From the NCBI RefSeq assembly GCF_006494775.1, contig NZ_CP041146.1, positions 620,001-684,000 on the forward strand: a stretch of DNA of 64,000 nt. The letters are read 5' to 3'. The notes under the pieces are model-generated. The model had not been told where the DNA came from and ran no database searches. It saw only the letters and a program-made list of their open reading frames with translations. Origin of the DNA: Nocardioides humi (GTDB lineage Bacteria > Actinomycetota > Actinomycetes > Propionibacteriales > Nocardioidaceae). Made by a program: the position numbers and the translations under genes. The number at the start of each line of letters is the position of its first letter. The first letter of the stretch is position 1. This document shows positions 33,793 through 42,468 of the stretch, one piece after another.

Positions 33793-35362
33793 CCGTCAAG
33801 CCTCTCTTTGTGGCCTGCTGGTTCGCGTTTGGTCCCAGCACCGCCCCAACCAACGCTCCCGAAGTAGCCTCCGAGCCGCTTAGCTCACGCGTGACGAGGC
33901 CTTCTCGCATTACCAACACCCTGTCGCAAATCGCCGCAAGTTCTTCCTCGTCCGAGGAGGCAACGAGTACGCCGGCTCCTCCACGGGCCACCTCAATAAT
34001 CAGCCGGTGAATCTCTGCGGCTGAGCCAACATCTACCCCCTGGGTCGGCTCAGCAAGCAGCAAAACCTGCGGATCGGCCTCCAACGCTCGCCCCAGGACG
34101 ATCTTCTGCTGGTTTCCCCCAGAGAAGTTCGAAAGCATCGACTCGGAGCGATTGGGACGTACTTGTAGACGGCGGCCCCACTGTGTTGCTTCATCCCGCT
34201 CACGCGAGTGGCGGACGCGGTAGCGGGCGCCGCCGGCAAGCCGGTTGACGTACAGATTCTCTCTGAACGAAAGGTTAGGAAAGACCGCGTGAACAGCCCT
34301 GTCCGCTGGCACCAACTGCATACCTTCTCTGATGGAGATGTCTGGTCGGCTGTCTGGAATCATGGCGCCATCTCCCACGGAAACTGTCCCAGTCCGCTTA
34401 ACCGCACCGAAGATGGCCTGCAGGACGACCTCCCGCCCAGAGCCGGTGACGCCGGCGATCCCGACGATCTCGCCGCGCGAGAGCACAGTAGAGAAGCCGC
34501 GAACGCCCGGCGCAGATAGCCCGTCGACAGTTAGGACTGCCAGACTCTCCGGTTTCGCTGGCTCCGGAGCGTCGTCTGAGTCTGGGCGGACCCGCCCGTT
34601 AGCCAGCGCAGCCTCTTCGCCTCCCACCAGGCGGACCAAGGACCCGTGATCAAACTCGCCGCGCCGGAAGACTTGAACAACCTGGCCGTCCTTCAGAACT
34701 GTCACCGCATCAGCGATTTCGACGACCTCGTGGAGGTGATGCGACACGAAGAGAATTCCGACGCCACGGTCGCGCAACGAACACATCGATCCAAGTAGCT
34801 GCTCCACCTCAGCGGCAGGCATTGAGGCTGTCGGCTCGTCCAGGACGAGGTAGCGAACCTTCCCGGGGCGCCACATCGCCCTGGCCAACGCGACCCCGAC
34901 CCGTTCCGACGGCTTCAGATCCGCGACGCATCGGTCCCCAGACGTCGGGTATCCCACTTCGTTCATAGCCAGTTCAGCACGACGGGATTCAGCGCGCCGA
35001 TCGATCCGGCGCACCGGGCGCAAGATGTCACCCCACTCAAGCGCAAGATTGTCTGTCACAGACATTTGGTGAACCAAGCCGAGGTTCTGGTGCACGAACG
35101 CTAGGCCCGCCGAACGCGCCTCGCTCCCGTCGCCGAGCGTCATGCTCCTACCATCTGCGCTACACGTCGCACCGGGGTCCGGCTGATAGTAGCCAGACAT
35201 GCACTTGATCAGTGTTGACTTTCCGGACCCGTTGTGGCCGACGAGTGCATGTATCTCTCCCGGAGCCACATGCACCGACACGTCCTGTAGAGCCCGCGTG
35301 CCGGGAAATGTCATGCTGACGTGCTCTAGGACCAGCCCCGTGTCCGACCTCTGAACGCCCAT
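33770..35362 (-). CDS. ribose-type ABC transporter ATPase with two nucleotide-binding domains
   Basis: A 530-residue RbsA-type double ATPase. Domain 1 has Walker A GHNGSGKST, a degenerate signature LKPSERVGV and Walker B LVLDEPTASMP. Domain 2 has Walker A-like GVTGSGREV, an intact FSGGNQQKIVLG signature, and Walker B LLLAEPTQGVDV with Ala where Asp is usual. One of its two sites is therefore likely weak or dead. The ATG at 35362 overlaps the substrate-binding gene stop (ATGA), which fixes the start against a longer MAHRRLMG reading. Confidence 0.9.
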   Translation of the reverse strand: MGVQRSDTGLVLEHVSMTFPGTRALQDVSVHVAPGEIHALVGHNGSGKSTLIKCMSGYYQPDPGATCSADGRSMTLGDGSEARSAGLAFVHQNLGLVHQMSVTDNLALEWGDILRPVRRIDRRAESRRAELAMNEVGYPTSGDRCVADLKPSERVGVALARAMWRPGKVRYLVLDEPTASMPAAEVEQLLGSMCSLRDRGVGILFVSHHLHEVVEIADAVTVLKDGQVVQVFRRGEFDHGSLVRLVGGEEAALANGRVRPDSDDAPEPAKPESLAVLTVDGLSAPGVRGFSTVLSRGEIVGIAGVTGSGREVVLQAIFGAVKRTGTVSVGDGAMIPDSRPDISIREGMQLVPADRAVHAVFPNLSFRENLYVNRLAGGARYRVRHSRERDEATQWGRRLQVRPNRSESMLSNFSGGNQQKIVLGRALEADPQVLLLAEPTQGVDVGSAAEIHRLIIEVARGGAGVLVASSDEEELAAICDRVLVMREGLVTRELSGSEATSGALVGAVLGPNANQQATKRGLTDGANSDD

Positions 35363-36495
35363 CAATCGGCGATGCGCCACAAGCGCTGGAATTCGGCGGC
35401 ATAGTTCGGGTAACCCTCGTAGTCCCGACCTGTAGGCTCGTACTCGCCTGTCACGAGCAACTGGTTGTTCAACAGAGCGCCTTGAGCAATCGCCACATCG
35501 TCGCCGACTACCTGACGCGCGAAGGCATCGACCATGCGCCAGCCGAGAATCGTGCTGTCTTGGCCAACCCAGGCGTGCTCGGTCCTGTGACCTAGGTTCG
35601 CCAAGTTGGGTTCGCTCGGGGTTTCACCAATGACTCGCACGTCGTTCATCCCAGCCTCACGCAGCGCGGCGCTAACTCCGGTGCTCATTCCGCCAAACGC
35701 GAAGGCCACGTACTTGACACCGGGGTTCTGCTGAACATGGGAGACAACCGTCTGCGGGAGTGACTTGCCGATATCAGCGACCTGCGCGTTTACCGTCGTT
35801 ACTCGGCATCCCTCACAGATGGCCTTCAGTGATTCCTCCAGGCCCGTCCCGAAGTGTTCGAGAACGGTGATTGCTGGAATACTAAAAACGGCCACTTCAG
35901 GGTTCTTCCCGTCGGAATCGACGAGTACCCAGTCTGCGATCATCGACCCGTTGTCTGCCAGTTGTGCGCCGCCGTTGAGAACCGCGATAATTCCGTTCCC
36001 ATCCGGGCCCATTCCAGTCGCCACGTCTGACGTTGACCCTTCGACGACTGGAATCCCCGCAGCCTTAGTCTTTGCCAGCGAATTGGACAACGTGTCGAGC
36101 GAGCCTGAAGTCTGCATAATCACATCTGGCTCAAGCTGAATGGCCTTTTCGAACGCCGCGTTCTGCTCTTCGGGGGTGGCCCCGAAGTCAACGAGCTTGA
36201 ACTCCCAACCCAGGGCTTCCGTTGCGGCCTCAACGCCCTTGGCGATTGTGGCGCACGTCGCCACCGGACACTTCAAGAAGGCGACGGTCTTTCCCTTTTC
36301 GGGTCGCGAAGACAGGGCGTCGTCGAGCCCCACACCATCCGGAGCAGCCTTGGCCGCAGCGACGCGATCCCGCGCCGCTTCAAGAACATCGGCTCCAACA
36401 CGCCCACTAGCCCCGCCGTTCGCATCTTGCCCGCCACACGCAGCAAGCAATCCCAATGCGAGGCAGATTGCAGCGGTCCGGAATGTCGTTCTCAT
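35362..36495 (-). CDS. ribose-type ABC transporter substrate-binding lipoprotein
   Basis: A 377-residue Peripla_BP_4 lipoprotein. MRTTFRTAAICLALGLLAACGG is a lipoprotein signal with lipobox LAAC; the body has TVAFLKCPVATCATIAKGVEAA, QLEPDVIMQTSGS, IPVVEGSTSD and FAFGGMSTGVSAALREAG. Two cysteine pairs (KCPVATC, CEGC) may be disulfides. The ATG was chosen for GGAGGAAG 5 nt upstream. It leads the importer-lpd operon after a ~940-bp gap. The ligand is unknown and is probably the substrate of the whole catabolic cluster. Confidence 0.88.
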   Translation of the reverse strand: MRTTFRTAAICLALGLLAACGGQDANGGASGRVGADVLEAARDRVAAAKAAPDGVGLDDALSSRPEKGKTVAFLKCPVATCATIAKGVEAATEALGWEFKLVDFGATPEEQNAAFEKAIQLEPDVIMQTSGSLDTLSNSLAKTKAAGIPVVEGSTSDVATGMGPDGNGIIAVLNGGAQLADNGSMIADWVLVDSDGKNPEVAVFSIPAITVLEHFGTGLEESLKAICEGCRVTTVNAQVADIGKSLPQTVVSHVQQNPGVKYVAFAFGGMSTGVSAALREAGMNDVRVIGETPSEPNLANLGHRTEHAWVGQDSTILGWRMVDAFARQVVGDDVAIAQGALLNNQLLVTGEYEPTGRDYEGYPNYAAEFQRLWRIAD

Positions 36496-37439
36496 TGTGC
36501 TTCCTCCACGTCCAATCGCACTCCCGCAGTGAAAGTGCCCTACGTCACTCTCACGCCACTTCTCCGTAATGTCAAGTGCTACATAGAAAATCAAGTTACG
36601 AGTTGAGATTGCAGTTGGCGTCATGCTCTCGCGTGCGCTTCTGGATCCCGCCACCTGCCGCAGGAGCCCGTCAGGCAGGCCCCACTCCCGGCTAGAAGCA
36701 GAGCCTTTCCCGTACCTGTGCGACCGCCCGGCCGCGCCACGGCACATCCGTTCAACACGAACAGGCGACAGGGACATGGAGGACAGCGATCCGACCCGGG
36801 GGCGCTACTCGGAGCTGACCCCATAGCCCCTTTCGGGCGCCAGCGCGATGCTAGAGAGCCTCGCCCTACCTACCCCGTTGCTCGACCATCGACAACACAA
36901 CGGCAAGCTCGCCCATTGACACAGATCCATCCCGCCCGCGTACTGCCGTAACAGCACTCCGGGCTCCGACGCTTGGCGAGGTAATCGAGACATCGATGCT
37001 CGGACGCGAGCAAGTCTTTTCGGGTGTCGTCGAGCACGTTGAACAATGAGGCGGTCCACCACAGACTTGCGAACTGCGCTGGCAAATCCCCTGCCGGGGA
37101 CGACCAGCAGGCCGAAGCGGCGCCGGGGACAACCAACTGGATTCAAAGGCTGACGGCCCCGTCAGCAGTCACAGATTTCGACGTTAGCCAGCGTCGCTGA
37201 ACAGTCGCGAATTCGTACTCTGGCTGGGGCCGCTGGCCGCGCTACTCGCTGAAGCCTTCGTCGGTTGGCGCAGTTCCGAGACAATCCGACTTGCAATTCC
37301 AGCGCTGCAATATGTGCGCTGGAAGCAGCGTGCGGCCGCGAACTGCCAGCGACCAAGGATGTCTCCAGGGCCAAACTGCGGCCCATTGCGCGCCGAGAGC
37401 TCTGCGAACCGCTGCCTCACGAGGACGCCACGAAAGCGG
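36496..37439. other. long gap without recognisable gene between importer and lipoyl gene
   Basis: About 940 bp between two same-strand operon segments. Several overlapping minus-strand frames (for example near 36870-37136 and 37184-37420) are open for 75-110 codons, but they have no start context or family match, and their conflict argues that none is real. TTGACA on the minus strand near 36570 could be a -35 element for the substrate-binding gene. The region may be a decayed gene or a regulatory leader. Confidence 0.45.
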
Positions 37440-37688
37440 CTAAGTCGTTACCTCAATCACTGCAACAATTTCGCCGACCTCCACGCGCGCCTCCTCTGCG
37501 AACCGCTGTTCTTTGAGCGTGCCAGAAACTGGCGAGGGCACATCGATATTGGCCTTGTCGGTCATGACTTCGAGAACCGGATCGCCAGCAACTACTGGAT
37601 CGCCTACATCCTTCAGCCAAACCGCGACGAATGCCTCGGTCACACCTTCCCCTACTTCCGGCAGACAAAGCTCGAAAATCGTACTCAT
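37440..37688 (-). CDS. stand-alone lipoyl-domain protein
   Basis: An 82-residue protein that is exactly one biotinyl/lipoyl domain: FELCLPEVGEGVTEAFVAVWL, the lipoylation hairpin EVMTDKANIDVPSP (Lys in DKA), SGTLKEQ and VEVGEIVAVIEV. It ends 2-3 residues after the domain, so it is not a truncated E2. It starts 10 bp after the catalytic E2 gene stop. Together they form an E2 split into two polypeptides, with the swinging-arm domain free, like the H-protein of the glycine system. The divergent lipA probably supplies its lipoyl group. Confidence 0.87.
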   Translation of the reverse strand: MSTIFELCLPEVGEGVTEAFVAVWLKDVGDPVVAGDPVLEVMTDKANIDVPSPVSGTLKEQRFAEEARVEVGEIVAVIEVTT

Positions 37689-37698
37689 CCGTTCTCTT

Positions 37699-38412
37699 TC
37701 ATTGTTGGTAGTGGTCAACACACGACTCAACGCGCTGGATCAGATCGGTGAGAAACTCACCGGCCGCCGCGCCATTGACGACGCGATGATCGACGGTGAG
37801 ACTCAGCGGCAGCACAGGTGCAACACAGACCTGGCCTCCGTTCACGACGGGCTGGTCGGTAATGCCAGCGGCAACAACGATCCCGCTCTGGCCGCCCGGG
37901 ACAATCGCGGTCGCTGTCACGTCACGGACGTACATGCCAATGCTTGAGAGCGTGAATGTGCCTCCGCGAAGATCGTTGACGCCGAGCTTCGACGCCATCG
38001 CCCGCCGACTGAGGTCGCCCAGCGCCTCGGCGCATTCCCCGATAGTCTTGAGATTCGCATCCTTGATCACTGGGACTACCAGGTCACGCCCAGTCGACAT
38101 CGCGACGCCCAGGTGTGTGTCCGCATAGCGGACCAGTTCATCCTCGACGATCGCCGCATTCACATCTGGATGCGCCGCCACGGCGTCACCGAGCAACTTG
38201 GCCAACATCGCCGAGATGCTGACCTTCTGGCCGTTCCGCTCCATCCTGCGCCGCCACTCAAGCAGGCTGTCAGCACGAGCGCGACCGTGCAGACCCGCGG
38301 CTACCACGCTGCGGTGGCTCTCAGTCAAGTGCTTTATCGCCATCCGGCGTAGCGGCGTGATCGGAGAGCGGTCGAGGATCCTGGGACGGTGGTCGATCGG
38401 GTACTCCTTCAT
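37699..38412 (-). CDS. catalytic-domain-only dihydrolipoamide acyltransferase (E2)
   Basis: A 237-residue 2-oxoacid dehydrogenase acyltransferase domain without lipoyl or subunit-binding domains. It starts MKEYPIDHRPRI and enters the catalytic fold at ITPLRRMAIKHLTESH. TFTLSSIGMYVRDVTATAIV and PVLPLSLTVDHRVVNGAAAGEF are the signatures; the usual DHRxxDG reads DHRVVNG here. The ATG overlaps the E1 beta stop (ATGA). The lipoyl domain is encoded by the next gene. Without a peripheral subunit-binding domain, E1 and E3 must be recruited differently. Confidence 0.88.
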   Translation of the reverse strand: MKEYPIDHRPRILDRSPITPLRRMAIKHLTESHRSVVAAGLHGRARADSLLEWRRRMERNGQKVSISAMLAKLLGDAVAAHPDVNAAIVEDELVRYADTHLGVAMSTGRDLVVPVIKDANLKTIGECAEALGDLSRRAMASKLGVNDLRGGTFTLSSIGMYVRDVTATAIVPGGQSGIVVAAGITDQPVVNGGQVCVAPVLPLSLTVDHRVVNGAAAGEFLTDLIQRVESCVDHYQQ

Positions 38413-39425
38413 CGTTCGGACCGACGCATGATCTCGACCGCCACATCTACCACCGCTGCCGACGAGATGCTCATGGCGTCGCGGACACGTGGCGCCCAAG
38501 GGATTGGAATGTCCGGTGCCCCCAGTACCGCAGGAGATGCCCGGAGCTGACCGAACATGGTCCTGCTGATGTGGCTGACAATCTGGTCACCCATACCGCC
38601 ACGTGCCCACGCTTCGTGCGCCACAATCAGTCGGCCGGTCTTCGCCACCGATGCTTCGATCGTGGCCGAATCCCAGGGGTGAACTGTTCGCAAGTCAACT
38701 ACCTCAAGGCTGATGCCTTTCGCTTCACATTCTGCGACTGCATTCATCAGCGTTCGCACAGATCTTCCATAGCCGACCGCGGTAACGTCTCGACCCTGCG
38801 ACACAACCGTTGCGCTCCCAATTCTGGCCGGCTGCCTCTCGTCCTGGAGATCGTCCTTGAATGCGTTGTATAGGTAGATATTCTCCAAATAGATGACGGG
38901 ATCATTTGACGCCACGGACGCCCGAATGAGGTCATACGCATCCGTCGCTCGCGACGGTTGCACCACCGTCATCCCGGGCGAATGCGCGAACAGAGCTTCG
39001 AAGTTCTGAGGGTGCGCACGATACGGGCCGTCGCCGCCACGGGTACGAATCACGACCGGGAGCGAACCACGACCGGACATCAAGTATCTAAACGGTGCCG
39101 CAGTCTGGATCAACGGACTGGCGATCAATGGAAGCATGTCACTGAACATGATGTCGACGATCGGTCGCAACCCTTTGGCAGCGGCACCGAGCGCGAGCGA
39201 GATCATTGCAGATTCCGAGACGGCCGTCTGGATTACGCGCTTTGGGCCAAACTGATCGTATAGACCTTCGGTACAAGCGAGTGGCCCGTTGAACACGCCG
39301 ATGTCCTGGCCGATCAAAATCACCGATTCGTCGGCCTCCATCTCCTCACGCAGACCAGCGATTGTTGCCTCACGAATCGTGTGCCGGCGTCGCGCAGGCG
39401 GGTCACTCAAAGTCGTATCAATCAT
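38409..39425 (-). CDS. 2-oxoacid dehydrogenase E1 beta subunit
   Basis: A 338-residue transketolase-like beta subunit: LIGQDIGVFNGPLACTEGL, TAVSESAMISLALGAAAKG, LPVVIRTRGGDGPYRAHPQN (the usual HSQS is replaced by HPQN), VVDLRTVHPWDSATI and VAHEAWARGGMGDQI. It is more divergent than the Bkd subunit at 3.9 kb and resembles acetoin/pyruvate-type complexes at several points, so substrate assignment is open. It is coupled by ATGA overlaps to E1 alpha upstream and E2 downstream. Confidence 0.9.
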   Translation of the reverse strand: MIDTTLSDPPARRRHTIREATIAGLREEMEADESVILIGQDIGVFNGPLACTEGLYDQFGPKRVIQTAVSESAMISLALGAAAKGLRPIVDIMFSDMLPLIASPLIQTAAPFRYLMSGRGSLPVVIRTRGGDGPYRAHPQNFEALFAHSPGMTVVQPSRATDAYDLIRASVASNDPVIYLENIYLYNAFKDDLQDERQPARIGSATVVSQGRDVTAVGYGRSVRTLMNAVAECEAKGISLEVVDLRTVHPWDSATIEASVAKTGRLIVAHEAWARGGMGDQIVSHISRTMFGQLRASPAVLGAPDIPIPWAPRVRDAMSISSAAVVDVAVEIMRRSER

Positions 39426-40396
39426 CGGTCATACACCCCTTCGAGGCTGAGGTCTTCTTCATCCGCGTGCGGCGCAGTCTCTGCGGTCGCAGCTGCCTGC
39501 TTTACGACCTCCTCCAGACGCGTCCGGATCTCCTTCAGATCAGATCGCGACATGTTCCACTGGTTGACTAGTTCTCGCTCCCAAGATTCGATCGGATCCC
39601 GCTTCTCCCACATCGCCAATTCCGCCGAATCTCGATAGGGAGCATGGTCAGATGCAAAGTGGCCGGTGCGCCTGAACGTCAGACACTCCACGAATGACGG
39701 GCCCTCTCGACGTCTCGCACGACGGACGGCTTCCCCCACCGCTGCCTGGACTTGCTTCAGATCGTTGCCGTCAACCGTGACCGACGGCATCTGATACCCC
39801 CTCGCCCAGGAGGCGATGCTCTCCGTTGCGAGAACCTCCTGAGGGCGGGTGGAAATCGAGAATTGGTTGTTGTGGCAAACAAACACGACTGGCAGGTTCA
39901 GCGCCGACGCCATGTTCAGACCCTCGTGAAAGTCGCCCGTTCCTGCAGTGCCGTCGCCTAGCCCGACAATCGCGACGCGGTCGGTTGTCGACCTCGACAG
40001 GGCGAGGGCGGCTCCGGAGCCGAAGGGGATGTTGGGTCCAAGCATGTAACTAGTCCACGGCATCACATCTCCCTGGAGCCACCCATCAAGAGGTGCAATG
40101 TGCCGGCCCTGCGAGCTAGATCCCTTGCGCGCGAGCACAGAGAGAAACAGGTCTTCTAATGAACGTCCGCGGAGGTAATGCACAACCATCGCGCCCCGGT
40201 AGTGCGGGAAGAGCACGTCGCCGTGCTGAGACGACAGTCCATATGCACCAGCCAAGACGGCTTCCTCGCCGATTGCGGCATACCAGTGGCCTGACAGACG
40301 GACACACTCGAGCTCGATCTGCCTCGCCGTGACCATCAACTCGTAGCCAGACAAGGCTACGTCCCGAGCCGTGCCGGGCGATGTCTCCAATGACAT
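39422..40396 (-). CDS. 2-oxoacid dehydrogenase E1 alpha subunit
   Basis: A 324-residue alpha subunit with a complete thiamine-diphosphate motif GDGTAGTGDFHEGLNMASAL ... CHNNQ; YAAIGEEAVLAGAYGL, LFPHYRGAMVVHYLRG and ECLTFRRTGHFASDH are family features. The ATG at 40396 was chosen for GGAGG about 10 nt upstream; longer readings cross the divergent tetR promoter region. It heads the leftward E1-E2-lipoyl operon and is divergent from the TetR regulator, which probably represses it. Confidence 0.9.
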   Translation of the reverse strand: MSLETSPGTARDVALSGYELMVTARQIELECVRLSGHWYAAIGEEAVLAGAYGLSSQHGDVLFPHYRGAMVVHYLRGRSLEDLFLSVLARKGSSSQGRHIAPLDGWLQGDVMPWTSYMLGPNIPFGSGAALALSRSTTDRVAIVGLGDGTAGTGDFHEGLNMASALNLPVVFVCHNNQFSISTRPQEVLATESIASWARGYQMPSVTVDGNDLKQVQAAVGEAVRRARRREGPSFVECLTFRRTGHFASDHAPYRDSAELAMWEKRDPIESWERELVNQWNMSRSDLKEIRTRLEEVVKQAAATAETAPHADEEDLSLEGVYDR

Positions 40397-40411
40397 CCTT
40401 CCGCCTCCTAG

Positions 40412-40451
40412 CGGTACTAGAATGGGATTGTGCGTACCGTCTTGAGTACCG
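40412..40451. promoter_or_regulatory. inverted GTAC-type repeats between E1 alpha and tetR
   Basis: CGGTACT at 40412-40418 and AGTACCG at 40445-40451 are perfect 7-bp inverted arms, with a third copy GTACCGT at 40434-40440 between them. The location between divergent starts suits an operator for the adjacent TetR protein. It also supports starting tetR downstream of this block. Confidence 0.5.
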
Positions 40452-40501
40452 TAGAGTGTTTGTCGACGCGCCGTCAAGCATCGATTCAGGAGACCTGGAC
40501 C

Positions 40502-41182
40502 TTGAGCTCGCCGAACCCGACCCCTCCCGGCCAACCGCACGGCTTGGCCGCCTCACCTCCACCGGCGATCAAGCCCGCGTCGCACCGCGGAGGAGTGGCG
40601 ACACGACGGGCCCGCGAAGTCTTGGACGCGCTCGAGGATCTCTTTCTGAGAGAGGGATTCGGCCAGCTGAAGCTCTCCGATGTGGCTACGCGCGCAAAGT
40701 GCTCACGACGCACGCTGTATCAACTAGCTCCGTCTAAGGACGAGCTGGTCGTCCTAGTCGTTGATCGGGTACTACAGCGGCTCGGAGCAGGTGCGCGAGA
40801 CGCCGCACAGCGCGAAGAACGCCGGATCGATCAACTCCGCACCTACCTCAACACCGTGGCCGCTGGCTTTCAACGAGCCTCACTAGCATTCAGCCGTGAC
40901 GTTGATGCGCACCCTGCAACACGCCGCGTATTTGCTGCCCACACGGCATACAGCGTCACGTTGATGGAATCGATTGTTGTTGCCGGAATCAGAGATGGCG
41001 AGTTTCGAAACGTCCATCCGGGGTTCACCGCCCAGGTCCTTTCGGACGGCATCACATCGGTCCTTGATCCGGAGTTTCTTGAACGCAGCCAGCTGACGTT
41101 GTCAGCGGCTCTCGCCGAACTCGGAAACCTTGTCGCCTATGGGCTGATACGAGAGCCAGCTGGCGTCAGCTACAACACCTAG
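40502..41182 (+). CDS. TetR-family transcriptional regulator
   Basis: A 226-residue regulator. After a Pro-rich N-terminal tail (SSPNPTPPGQPHG) the helix-turn-helix is VLDALEDLFLREGFGQL, DVATRAKCSRRTLYQLAPSKDEL, followed by an all-helical ligand domain. The TTG start was chosen because AGGAG lies 9 nt upstream. A GTG at 40430 would put the N-terminus over the inverted repeats. It is divergent from the E1/E2/lipoyl operon and followed after 7 bp by lipA, so it probably controls both. The inducer is likely the pathway substrate or a CoA ester. Confidence 0.82.
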   Translation: MSSPNPTPPGQPHGLAASPPPAIKPASHRGGVATRRAREVLDALEDLFLREGFGQLKLSDVATRAKCSRRTLYQLAPSKDELVVLVVDRVLQRLGAGARDAAQREERRIDQLRTYLNTVAAGFQRASLAFSRDVDAHPATRRVFAAHTAYSVTLMESIVVAGIRDGEFRNVHPGFTAQVLSDGITSVLDPEFLERSQLTLSAALAELGNLVAYGLIREPAGVSYNT

Positions 41183-41189
41183 GAGATCG

Positions 41190-42191
41190 ATGAACTCGCA
41201 GAATGACGTCGGACCAAACGGACGACGACTTCTTCCATTGGCGACGACCGACAACCAGCGACGTGCTGGCGTTGTTCGCAGCCGCATCGACACTAGTCGC
41301 AATACGGATGTCCGCCCGCCATGGATCAAAGTGACCGCAACGCAAGGCGCTGAGTATCGCGACCTTTCGCAACTCGTCCGCGGAAAGTCGCTAAACACCG
41401 TCTGCCAGCAGGCAGCGTGTCCAAACATATTCGAGTGCTGGGAGCAAAGGGAAGTTAGCTTTATTGTCGGCGGAGAAGACTGCACTCGACGCTGCGCCTT
41501 CTGCCAAATCCGCACCGGCAAACCAGGTCCTCTGGACAGGGACGAGCCACGCAGACTGGGCGCAGCAGTTTCCTATCTCCGGCTGAACTTTGTCGTTGTG
41601 ACTATGGTCGCTCGAGACGACCTTCACGACGGGGGAGCTTGGTTGATAGCTGAATGCATCAGGCAGATCCGCTCCCAATCACCCGACTGCGGCATCGAAG
41701 TCCTCCCGAGCGACTTTGGTTACGCGAGAAATCCAGAGCGAGGAGGCGAATCACTGCGCACTGTTGTCGACGCGGCCCCTGATGTTTTCGCGTTCAATCT
41801 CGAAACCACCCGAAGGCTCTTTTCTGATATCCGCCCAGCATTCGACTATGAGCGCAGCCTGGAATATCTGGCCTTGGCGCGAGAGCTGATGCCCACCTCG
41901 ACAGCGATCAAGTCAAACATCATCGTCGGCATGGGGGAAACCGATGAGGAAGTCTTCGACTGCTTGCGGGACCTGCGCCAAGCTGGAGTCTCGTTGGTGA
42001 CCATAGGGCAGTACTTGCAGCCATCCGACGGGCACCTGCGCGTCGATCGATATGTCACTCCTGAACAGTTCGCGGCGTATCGAACGCACGGCCTCGATCT
42101 GGGCCTAGCCCATATCGAGGCCGGACCGCTGGTTCGTTCCAGCTATCACGCAGGGGACCAAGCCGAGTCAGCCAAGGCTTGGGCACGCTAG
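41190..42191 (+). CDS. lipA: lipoyl synthase
   Basis: A 333-residue radical-SAM enzyme that inserts sulfur into octanoyl groups on lipoyl domains. The auxiliary cluster motif is CQQAACPNIFEC (CX4CX5C), the radical-SAM motif CTRRCAFC (CX3CX2C), and the C-terminal cluster serine is in VRSSYHA. IVGMGETDEEV and QYLQPSDGHL are also family-typical. The gene follows tetR by 7 bp and is divergent from the split-E2 operon, so it is a pathway-dedicated lipA rather than the housekeeping lipB-lipA pair. The stop TAG lies in the CTAG that flanks a MITE-like insertion. Confidence 0.93.
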   Translation: MNSQNDVGPNGRRLLPLATTDNQRRAGVVRSRIDTSRNTDVRPPWIKVTATQGAEYRDLSQLVRGKSLNTVCQQAACPNIFECWEQREVSFIVGGEDCTRRCAFCQIRTGKPGPLDRDEPRRLGAAVSYLRLNFVVVTMVARDDLHDGGAWLIAECIRQIRSQSPDCGIEVLPSDFGYARNPERGGESLRTVVDAAPDVFAFNLETTRRLFSDIRPAFDYERSLEYLALARELMPTSTAIKSNIIVGMGETDEEVFDCLRDLRQAGVSLVTIGQYLQPSDGHLRVDRYVTPEQFAAYRTHGLDLGLAHIEAGPLVRSSYHAGDQAESAKAWAR

Positions 42192-42352
42192 GCCGTGTCT
42201 CCCATATCAGCGCGGTTAGCTCGGGCGGCATCCGCGCCCGTCCGGCAACGCGGAGGGCCGAAGCAATACCGGGGTTGTCTGGCGAGCACCGACAACGCCG
42301 CTGGGCGGGATGCGGGGCCGTCCGGGCGGCGTGCGGGTATGGGAGACATGGC
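42192..42352. mobile_element. 161-bp MITE-like element flanked by CTAG
   Basis: Terminal inverted repeats GCCGTGTCTCCCATA (left) and its complement with one mismatch (42338-42352) bound a 161-bp GC-rich non-coding segment. CTAG occurs immediately outside both ends (42188-42191 and 42353-42356), consistent with a 4-bp target duplication as made by some IS5-family elements. No transposase is inside. The left CTAG contains the lipA stop codon, so the insertion left lipA intact. Confidence 0.65.
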
Positions 42353-42468
42353 CTAGCTAACTGTCCGGCTCAACGTCTATCCGCGGCCCCCGCTTACGAG
42401 TCTCGACGAACACAGCCGGGCGACGCCGCAACCTACTGGCTCCAGGAGACCCCGCCGCACTGGAATCC

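Noticed and set aside
36805..37146. A 113-codon minus-strand frame and overlapping ones as a gene in the 36.5-37.4 kb gap
   Set aside because: Several conflicting frames are open, none with a start context or recognisable domain.
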